DNA of 14,326 nucleotides, taken from Phoronis ovalis. Taxonomy: Eukaryota > Phoronida > Phoronidae. The stretch is taken from positions 1-14,326 of the forward strand of contig JAOXYB010063167.1 of the NCBI GenBank assembly GCA_028565635.1, read 5' to 3'. Position numbers and translations under genes: made by a program. The notes beneath the pieces are model-generated. The model was given only the letters and a program-made list of their open reading frames with translations. It was not told where the DNA came from and searched no databases. Of this stretch, positions 1 to 8,600 are shown piece after piece; the first letter of the stretch is position 1, and each line of letters starts with the position of its first letter.

Positions 1-176
1 ATTAATTACACCAATTCAAGTCGCAGACATTTGTTCACCATTATTCAAAACTCTGAAACATGATATTTATAACGTTTATCTGTTTACTGTTCGTTTGTAA
101 CATCCGTGTTATAAATCTTTGAAACTAATTTTTAAATTGCCTTAAATATTTTAATTACATGATTGCCCTTTTCCAG
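1..176. other. AT-rich DNA without a recognised gene
   Basis: No reading frame of note is visible on either strand. The right end (about 155-176) is T- and C-rich and finishes in CCAG, so it has the shape of a splice acceptor for the candidate exon that follows. It may therefore be the end of an intron of the upstream gene. Confidence 0.3.
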
Positions 177-244
177 AAAATGAAGGCGCTACAAACCCGA
201 AGCTACAATTGGTGCTTGTGACAAAGGGCAGCGATGTAATGTAA
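177..244 (+). CDS. Candidate exon of the upstream gene (weak)
   Basis: A good acceptor (pyrimidine run ending in CCAG at 173-176) is followed by a GC-richer stretch. Entered with two bases left over from a previous codon, it reads about 21 codons (NEGATNPKLQLVLVTKGSDVM) to TAA at 242-244. If it is internal, a GT at 236 would end it after ...KGSD in phase 0. That is the phase needed by the exon starting at 1215, but the donor (GAT|GTAATG) is poor. If it is terminal, no good AATAAA follows. I do not recognise the peptide. Phase agreement has a one-in-three chance of being accidental. Confidence 0.2.
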
Positions 245-364
245 TCCTTTTATGTAATGTTATGTTTTTCATTTTCCTGTGTGTAGCGCACAACAGTATA
301 AAGCCCCATCCAATTACTTTAAATAGTTAAGAAAGAATTCTTAGTTACAAACTGAGCACAATCG

Positions 365-381
365 TCTCTCTCTCTCTCTCT
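365..381. repeat. (TC)n microsatellite
   Basis: Seventeen bases of alternating T and C, about eight and a half units. It is a simple repeat with no inferred function. Confidence 0.85.
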
Positions 382-418
382 ATCCACATACATCACAGGA
401 AAACTGTTCCATTTACAG

Positions 419-546
419 GCACTTACACCCACAACCGGGCAGATTTCGAGCAACGCACATGTCTACAATTTTTCTTTAGAGACCCTTTCCGATTTCCCAA
501 GAAACAGCAAAGCCTGAAATGCTTTGTATCAGAAATCCAGAATTAG
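419..546 (+). other. Exon-like open frame with acceptor but no donor
   Basis: After a plausible acceptor (TTTACAG ending at 418) one frame stays open for 41 codons to TAG at 544-546. The same frame is in fact open from 331. Residues include YTHNRADFEQRTC and RDPFRFPKKQ, which look protein-like, and the stretch is less AT-rich than its surroundings. The only internal GT sites (461, 526) make poor donors, there is no ATG, and no poly(A) signal follows closely. It could be a decayed exon, an untranslated exon, or chance. I do not recognise the sequence. Confidence 0.15.
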
Positions 547-1214
547 ATGTCATACTAGACTTTATATACATCATACATGTCATACATAACTATGGTAATA
601 CTGAAAGGTAAATTTCCTGGCCGACAGTAATGGTTCCATAACAGACAGATAGATGGCGCTAACTGGATTTGTAGTTATAGCTCGTTTTCCTACATGTTTT
701 TCAATTTCCTGCATGTCAATCTTTATAGCCTTTATAAAGATTTGTCATTGTACATAATATTTGATCTATCGATTTCGTACTTATTACGTACTTGACATAC
801 CCATACAATACAATACATGGGACCTCCTGAATCGGGCGACCCATGATTAGCAGAGGTGTAAGAATGACCATCTTAAAAAATCACTTGGTAGGCGAATAAC
901 AATTGCATTTTGTTTACATTACGCATAGGTTATGTCAGTAACCAGTTTGTTCTTACAGTGTGATTATCAATGTTACGTTGACACATCACACTAAAGGCGA
1001 CAAAGATGAGTCATCTTAAATGTAGTACACTTACAGCTGTTTTTTTTAATCAACAACTTTAAAAACAGATTTACTTTTATATTCAAACAATTGAAATACA
1101 CACACATCTAAGGTGTTGGTATTGTACAAAACAACAAATATGATAAAGTACTAGATTGAAGTATTAATTTCATGAATGGTACGTACTACAAAGCTAATTT
1201 TCATTATATTGCAG

Positions 1215-1337
1215 AAACTCTTAATGAATCTTCGGCATTGTGAAATTCCAGTCGGAAAGCAAAGGGATCCGAAGTCAGTGTTGCTTCGCGATTACTTTGG
1301 CAGGGAGTTGGAATCCAGAAATCTCCCAGGACAATAA
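1215..1337 (+). CDS. Probable terminal exon of an unidentified upstream gene
   Basis: A good acceptor (CTAAT branch-like site, T-rich tract, GCAG at 1211-1214) opens a frame of 40 codons ending TAA TAA at 1335-1340. The other two + frames stop within nine codons. The peptide is rich in charged residues (for example RHCEIPVGKQRDPKSVLLRD, then YFGRELESRNLPGQ at the C-terminus), and the stretch is far richer in G+C than its flanks. Two AATAAA signals follow 160-220 bp downstream. If real, it is the C-terminal tail of a gene lying mainly left of the window, on the same strand as the CAP gene and ending about 1.1 kb upstream of its start codon. The exon needs a phase-0 upstream exon. I do not recognise the protein. 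The opposite strand is also open here (1204-1392), so strand rests mainly on the splice and poly(A) signals. Confidence 0.48.
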   Translation, partial: KLLMNLRHCEIPVGKQRDPKSVLLRDYFGRELESRNLPGQ

Positions 1338-1498
1338 TAAGTTGTGTCAGATTTTGATTATATATTTCCCTGTTCAAATATTTCCTGTTCATAACTGAAT
1401 GGTGTTCTCATTTCATCAACATCATCCACCCAGCGGACTCGCCTGTGTTGTAAAGTGGGAGTGTCGATAACGTCAATTTCAAAGAACTTGCATAATAT

Positions 1499-1559
1499 AA
1501 TAAACTATATGTAAATATTATAACACTAGGGCTTAATTCCAAATGACACTGTAAATAAA
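1499..1559 (+). terminator. Two AATAAA poly(A) signals
   Basis: Canonical AATAAA hexamers lie at 1499-1504 and 1554-1559, downstream of the stop at 1335. The second is followed by an A-rich run and then T- and GT-rich DNA (about 1577-1625), as expected around a cleavage site. Together with the exon at 1215 they suggest the 3' end of the upstream gene. AATAAA also arises by chance in AT-rich DNA. Confidence 0.45.
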
Positions 1560-2222
1560 CAAACAAACAAAAAACATCTGTTTATTCCTTTTCTTTAAAT
1601 CCTGGTGTACCTTGGCATATGGTGTACAAACAATATTTTGAATCATTCAAACTATTCAGCGCACGGGCATCCGTCAGTGGTACGGTGCGCATTCCAAATA
1701 TTCACTTGGTTAGTTCTATAAAAATAAGAAAATTAAATCAAAAGAATCATTTAAACCCTGATATGCTACACATTCAATTACGGACCATTCAGAAGGAGGG
1801 TTTATACGACTCTGATGACTGTGTTATCTGATAGTTGATGCTTTTCTGAGCATTAACCAGTAGACTGGTATCAACATTTTCGAAATATATAAATGACTAT
1901 GTGGCATATTTCGGAGAAGCGCTTTTTTGAGATCGCGTACTATTTTTTAACCCTGACTTTTTACTTGTTATCAGGTTTGCCCATTTTCTTTGAATCACGC
2001 TGTATTAGTCATTCGTGTTAATCTATTCACCTTGATGGACATGCACTGTACGATGCAATATTTTGTTTACTCAATATCTGAGACTAGGAATGACGCAAAA
2101 TGTTTTTAGCGACATTTGTACGGGATAACTCTAGTCACCGTTACGGACAACGTCAGTTTTTGCCGAAATATTCCTCTTTCCTATTAAATCAAATAAATAA
2201 AATTGTAGCATTAAAAATTACT
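1560..2222. other. Intergenic region between the upstream gene and the CAP promoter
   Basis: AT-rich DNA with short AAAC repeats at its left edge. A 70-codon ATG-initiated frame at 1619-1831 has no recognisable content and no splice or promoter context, so I treat it as chance. Nothing else is supported. Confidence 0.4.
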
Positions 2223-2243
2223 CACGTGTTGCTATAGCAACAC
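2223..2243. promoter_or_regulatory. E-box overlapping a palindromic RFX-type X-box
   Basis: CACGTG (2223-2228) runs directly into a perfect 18-bp palindrome, GTGTTGCTATAGCAACAC (2226-2243). Its core, GTTGCTATAGCAAC (2228-2241), fits the X-box pattern RYYNYY-N(1-3)-RRNRAC bound by RFX factors, and CACGTG is the classic bHLH E-box. The pair lies about 160 bp upstream of the TATA box of the CAP gene. The motif match is visible in the sequence; binding and the regulated gene are inference. Confidence 0.5.
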
Positions 2244-2354
2244 CTCCTTTTCTGATTGATTATTATGCAGTCTGTCAGAATACGTTTTGTGGGAGGGAAC
2301 CAAGGTTATTTACACATTGTAAAGTAGTTCATTAGAACAATCTGTGGTTGGTTG

Positions 2355-2394
2355 TGTTTACAAAAGGTCAATAATACGATTGCCCTTTACGTCA
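2355..2394 (+). promoter_or_regulatory. Proximal promoter motif cluster (FOX-, nuclear receptor- and CRE-like)
   Basis: Within 40 bp just upstream of the TATA box stand TGTTTAC (2355-2361, forkhead-type), AAAGGTCA (2363-2370, NR4A/monomeric nuclear-receptor-type) and TTACGTCA (2387-2394, CRE/bZIP-type). Each is a short match that could occur by chance, but the close packing directly before a TATA box is what a tissue-regulated promoter would show. Confidence 0.35.
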
Positions 2395-2402
2395 GACTAG
2401 AC

Positions 2403-2410
2403 TATAAAAA
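2403..2410 (+). promoter_or_regulatory. TATA box of the CAP gene
   Basis: TATAAAAA, followed by GG, is a canonical TATA box. A start of transcription would be expected near 2430-2436. From there no ATG occurs before the one at 2599, and an in-frame TAA at 2539-2541 precedes that ATG. Both facts support this as the promoter of the downstream coding sequence. Confidence 0.65.
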
Positions 2411-2432
2411 GGATAGTAAAAACTGTGACTGA

Positions 2433-2598
2433 GTTAGTGGTTAACATTACGTTGAGGGTTCTGGAGAAGAAACAGTCAAAGCTATATCAATTGGTTACTA
2501 TCATCAAGTCGCTGCTAATTTTGAATAGACTTTTGAAATAAAAAGTATACAGAAATAATTCATTTATACAATTTAACTCAGGAAGTAAATATCTGAGA
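2433..2598 (+). other. Inferred 5' untranslated region of the CAP gene
   Basis: It starts about 30 bp after the TATA box; the left boundary is an estimate. It contains no ATG, so there is no upstream reading frame. The bases before the start codon (AGA-ATG) put an A at -3, a favourable context. Confidence 0.45.
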
Positions 2599-2683
2599 AT
2601 GAAGGCCTTTGGAGTGTTGGCGGTACTATGCGTTGTGTCTGTTACTGCAATACCATCAAGAAGGTATTATCAATCGAAAAGAG
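2599..2683 (+). CDS. CAP gene coding exon 1 (signal peptide and propeptide)
   Basis: It encodes 28 codons plus one base: the start methionine, a hydrophobic core and an alanine cleavage site at residue 17, then IPSRRYYQSKR. The donor GAG|GTGAGT at 2684 is strong and leaves phase 1. A second GT at 2664 (AAG|GTATTA) is weaker. The dibasic KR falls exactly before the exon border, so removal of the propeptide would leave the exon 2 product at the new N-terminus (inference). Confidence 0.85.
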
Positions 2684-5600
2684 GTGAGTGCATTTTTAAC
2701 CTTCTCACAGTAACTTTAGCTGGTATGAAACATTAACAAGTATTTATAAGAACACACGTTGATAATTGGTTAAATATATACTTTTCCTTTTTTTACGTTG
2801 ATTATCCTTTCCTCAAGCATTAATAATATTTAGACATCAAATATAAGATTTATTAATGAGGATTTCTTTTTTTTTCAAGATAAATAGGTTACTGGGATTA
2901 TTATGTCATTGTCATGTTTTCGCAACTATGAAGATGCAGTTATTCACTTGTGTACTATGTATAATCAAGCATGATTTTTTTATATAATTTGTTGTTTGAT
3001 TACGTTTGATATATTAAATCAACAATACAGGAGAGAAAATTTCTGACGTAAAATCCTAGAGTAAATATATACTAGTTTATTGCGTAAATATATAAATTAG
3101 TTTATTAGTTGAATAGATATGAAAGAAAGATTCATGAGGTGGTCAATAAACCAAAACAGATGTATATAATATAAGATGTATATTACATTATCAGATAATT
3201 GATAACTATTGATATTACAATTCTAATATAACATGACATTTAACACGCTGATAATAAATCTTTGAACAGTAAGTAGAATGATACATATCAACTTAACTTT
3301 TGATTACTGTGTATCTTTAACCACGGGGGAGTTTCTATGAAACTGTAGAGAACGGCAAGTCTTTAAATTTTCATGATTGGAAAATGCATTAGAAGTTAAT
3401 ATACTGTTATACCTGCTTACAACAATACATAGATAGAACTTGCTAACCAGTTCATCCCGGGTATTATATATATGTTTTATCCCGAGTATTATATATATTA
3501 TATACTGATATCTGCTATTTTAAACGAGGATGTATGTTGGGGGCTTGTACGTAATATTGAGTACAATTGTATAATTATTTTTCCTGACTTATGAACATCT
3601 TCGTATTGTGACGAGCAGTCCGGGCATGCTGTGTGATTACACTCATTTTGTCCACCGTTCTATATTTGCGCACCTATGTGGCCCAATAGTTTGTCATCAA
3701 TGCTTTATGGCATATGGCACACTAGTCACATACCCGTGAAGACGAACCTTTACGAAGATTTCAAAGCATTTTGTACAGATTATCAAATCTCTCGTACATA
3801 ATCCAGATTCAAGGTAACTACTGTCAAGTCGTACAAAATGATTGTTACGTGCGTGCTAATAGAATTCGGGTGTATGCTTCTGGTGTGTCCATGGGTGTAA
3901 CCATACATCTTGGCTGAATATAATTGCAATGTTTATTTACTAAACAACTAACAAGAAGCTGCACCCGTTACCGTTCGAGTGTTCACGTTTAATTGGTAAT
4001 TTATCTTGTCAGGCAATTAAGTAATTAACGATAAGTAACAAAAACAATAAACATAATACTCAATACAAAAAACCAAAAATAACAAGTGTTTAAGGGCATT
4101 TCCGGAATTAGAACAAGTCGCGGGAAGTATTATGTAACAAAAAACGTGTTTTGGAAAACTATACCTCTAGACCGCATCGTGTTAACTGCGAGTCAAAGTT
4201 GTTTGTATAATAGGGATGTACTATTAGAACTGATATTTTTACCAGGTCATGTTATTTAGAGTATGACGATGATGTTCAAGTTGTGATCTGCCGTATGATA
4301 ATTCAATACTGCAAGCATATTATTCCATCAGAAGCGAAAACTGGCACGAGTGACTTTTAAAATTCTATTTTTCTGACGTCATTAACCAATGCTACATAGT
4401 GTTGGGAAAAAGGTTACGCGTGTTCAATAGATCAAATGTTTTTACTACATGTGTTATGTTATGTTATGTCTAAGTAGCTTCTCATTACGCTTGTGTTTGT
4501 GGCGATAGCAATGGGCATGAAATAAACATATAAACCCAGATGCGCAGACTCCAACGAAGTTGTATCTCCACTCATGGGAGTGGGTTACTCCACTCATGGG
4601 AGTGGGACACATTCATAATGTTACAAAATGAGTATATTAAAATATAAATTGAATTAATCATCACATGACATCTTTCATCCGGGATTCCAGCCAAATTGTC
4701 AGATGACACTACTTCGTGGCAAAACACTTAAAACTCCGAAACATTACAGCGTGGGTATTTTTAAATATAAAAAATAATTCAAACATCACATGACACAACA
4801 TCAAACATAATCTCAATTGAATTCATTTCTAATTGTTAAAAACTCTGTTTGGTAAATAATGAATGATATTTAAATGGCTTGTGATAAATTGTACTGTCGG
4901 CATTTTAAGCTTATTATTTCCTTGTATTAAATCTATAAGAAACTTATCTTCACTAAAACACTACATTGTATTTCAAAGCTGAACAGTGGAGGGTAATAGA
5001 AAAAAACAGAACCATCTAAATCTATTGTATTGTTCGATCAGTAAATTATAATTATGTTTCGCAATGTACACGAAGATATCATATTTTGTAATCCGCATAT
5101 TATTTTACTATACCGCACAAAGAGAATCTTTGTAAAACAAGTAATTTTATGAAGTACGATTATTCCACTTTTCCAACTCGCTGATTTATGATTTTTGAGT
5201 CACCCAAGGCCATATTCCCAGGGTACAATGGCTATATTGTCTACTTTTAACCGCACAGGTAGAGAGAAAGAGTTTAACTTATGCCTTATTAATTAAGGAA
5301 TTATGTATTTTCGTACACCCAGTACCACACATTTTTTCTTGACATGCGTAAGAACAACTGTAATGTATTTTTCGAGTTAAAAAACAAACATTTGATGTCC
5401 AGACAGTCCATTAAAAAGATAAGCAATAGTCTTTTAAAAAATAATTTCTGAATTCGATAAATAAACCCTGGGATAAATACGTCACCGTCCACATTTTCAA
5501 AACGTCAACAAACTTGATTCAGGTAATTAAACTGTCTTGACAAGTATATCAAGGGATAAAAAACCTCGACACTCTTTAACAAACAAACATCACAGGTAAA

Positions 5601-8600
5601 GCTACCAGCAATTTTTTTTAAATAATAGGCCCATATCTGATCGAAGAAGAGGTAGCCCAATACAGTAACAAAATCTTGACGTTGTCTAGGAAACACAAAT
5701 AACGGTATATAGAAACACTTTATTTTTTCAATATTTTATCACTTTTAATTAACTTCTAAAAATTCGCACAATATAGTATAATATCTTTATAATGGCATAA
5801 TTACCATTAACGACTTTCGATAATACAGGAAGTATCGTTACATCGAGAAAATAATTTCAGGAGAAAAAGTTAAATTTTTTCAAATATATAATTACAATAG
5901 CCTTGGCAATTCACATAAAGCTAAAGCCAGCTAAACACACCTTGTAGCAGAAATAGGTTGTTAGCTTTTTATGTTTCCGTAACATGTTCAGGTACCCTCG
6001 ATTTCCGCTAAAAAAAAGGTCCTAATTAAATGGTGCGTGAAGGAAATGAAGGATGATTTACCACCTGCATAGAACTCGTGAATATATTTAACACTATCGT
6101 GCTAATGGGATCAACTAGTCAATGAACAAGCACTGAGCATCGTACACTCAATTTCCCATTTTTTCAAAGTTGAACAAAAGGTCATTGTCTGATTAATATT
6201 GTCTGATAATCGTGTTGCTCAAAGACGGGATTAGGTTCGTACCTGAGAGTTTCGTTCAGCATGGTAAAGGTAATGCAGCAGTGCAGTTCGTTAAAACAGT
6301 TTAATGGTTTTCCTTTCTAGAGGCGAATACATATGTTAGCTCAAAATAAGTTTATATAGGAAAAGTCAATCATGAAATAATGCAACTTATAATAGGTGTA
6401 GATTACCAAATGATCACTTGACAGCTACATAATCATAACCAATTATACATGTAGGTGTACTTGACTGATGTTAGTCGTTAAACCATTAATTGGAATTCAT
6501 AAATTTCGTGTAGTTGTAATATTGATATATGCCGCTCTGCAGAAGATGTTTTGTTTTTAACTGTGACTAAAGTACAAAACTATAGAAGCCAAATTGTTCT
6601 CCCTCAAATTCAAAATAAAATTAAGTTTTTAGAGAATTTTTTTTTTTTAATATTTGATATATATCGACAATTACAGATCCAACTGACCCAACTAGTAATT
6701 AGTTTAGTTTAAATAATATAGATACGCATTCTTGTAGAAAAGTATTAGCATTCTGTAGTAATAGAACAGTTATATATTATCCAACAACGCTCAAACTTAA
6801 ACAGAAAAACAACATATTATTAACAAAAACAGAAAGAGCAAAACATGGTAAACAAGTAAAGCTTGGAGGGCGTGTTATTTCGAACGCGATATCATGTGAG
6901 TTTTTTTAGTGAGTCAATGTGTATAAAGTGACAATTCTAATCAGTCTGAAATACTAACTAATGAATGGTACATTTGGCGATGGTTTTCTGCTGGGGTCAG
7001 TTGATGACTGGTTGATTGGTACAGAATATCAGTTCATCTTTTAAACTTACCACAAGTTGGGTATGATAAAAAGTTTATGCTCAAGATTCTCATTCGATCT
7101 TTTCTGTTTGATTTTATTCACCAATGTTTTGTGGTTCACGTTTTCATCCTTACGGTAGTTTCTATAGTTAATCTATTGAAACAAAATTAATCATAACAAT
7201 ATTTTCCGGTGAAAAGAAACTTATATTAATTTCAGGCTTTATATTAGGCAGATCTATAGTCATGTTAGACTAGTATGCTGTAGTCGTACATATACATTAA
7301 AAAAGAATACATGTATATCTGGATATGAATAAGAAAAACAGCAATAAATTACATTCATATATTTACGGATATAACACTGACAGGATGTGTCATCTTTATG
7401 TGATAATTTTTGCTAAATTATCATTAGGTTGGAGTTCACTTCGTGTTTTATGCATAACTTCAGGGCCATTTGTTAACCAAAAAGTGTGGCTGTTATCAAA
7501 GATATTTTAAACTAAACGCTTTTTGACAAAGGCGAGGGTTACTGCTTTTGACTTCTCTATGTCCTTTGCACAATCTGTAAATGAGCTTTGTATGTCATTT
7601 TGAACTTTCTATCTGCAACATTACAGCAGGAGCAACAATTATTTGGGCCTTATTATAATTCGGGATATGCGACATTATGTTTATTTTTGGCCGCATATTT
7701 CAGTTAATATCTAAATAAAATGTGCTGCGACTCAATAATGGTTAGTCCTACTTATGACATCCCTAGAATCAAGAAAGCTGACGATGAATTAAACCAAAAG
7801 TTGAAATCTTCAAATTGTACGCATGTCATCAAGAGGGCAAGGGTTACTTTGATGTCAAAGAATTTTTAAATATTTAATGCACGGTTGAAAATGACATTGA
7901 AAGGTCATTTAGAGGTCGTACAAATGTCTTAGAAGTCAATAGTAGTAACCCTTGCCTTTGTCTGTTATAGAATCAGGTTATACCGCATATTTTTCTCTTC
8001 GTCCAAATAAACATAGTTTACAACAGTTCTGTAGAAAGAGACAAGATTTAAAAGCAGAAATGCAATAATATTTTGCTAGAACTAAAAGAATAATGTTAAA
8101 ATATTTTTTTACCTGGCCTAGTCGTACAGGTGCTCGGTTTAGTAAATGGATGTATTTTTTTATGTCAAATTAGGTTTGTCTTTACTCGTATAGTTTAGCT
8201 AATCATGTTTACGGAATCATGTGTTCCTAACAATTTAATTAGATTCGAGAGATTCTGTATGAAATAGCCCTATGAATAAAATTGATTGGAACGATCCAGA
8301 ACGATTAACCAGATTGTTGTCTTCTCCTGTTTATGCATTTGTATATTTTGAGATGGTAATATAGGAAATGTCATTAATTAGTAAGCGAAGTTATTAAACA
8401 CATTTATTAATACAAGTCAAATGATTCTTTGATCTGTTGCTGTAGGATATTCACCCGTAGCTAATTAAAAAGTGGAGTCTACCGTACCACAACTTATAAT
8501 TACTTACTAATGAAACGAATCTCCTGATGCATCAGATCAAAGAAGGATTCGATATGTGTTTATTGATGACATCAATAACTCACTTTTCAATTTGCTTAGA

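Larger units (their letters stand above)
245..1214. other. Intron or flanking DNA of the upstream gene
   Basis: This stretch is mostly AT-rich. It holds a short TC microsatellite at 365-381, an exon-like open frame at 419-546 and a small CpG-bearing patch around 826-870. The right end (about 1193-1214) contains CTAAT followed by a T-rich tract and GCAG, a good branch point plus acceptor. I see no other gene here. Confidence 0.35.

Noticed and set aside
1204-1392. 62-codon minus-strand frame containing IIVLGDFWIPTP, faintly like the GDFN motif of LINE endonucleases
   Set aside because: The motif asparagine is replaced, the downstream residues show no endonuclease pattern, and splice and poly(A) signals favour the plus strand.
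4566-4606. Direct repeat considered as a CRISPR-like array
   Set aside because: Only two copies with a three-base gap, in animal-type DNA with introns.
6234-6244. GGTTCGTACCT resembling a tRNA/SINE B box
   Set aside because: It differs from the B-box consensus at key positions, and no A box or cloverleaf lies upstream at the right distance.
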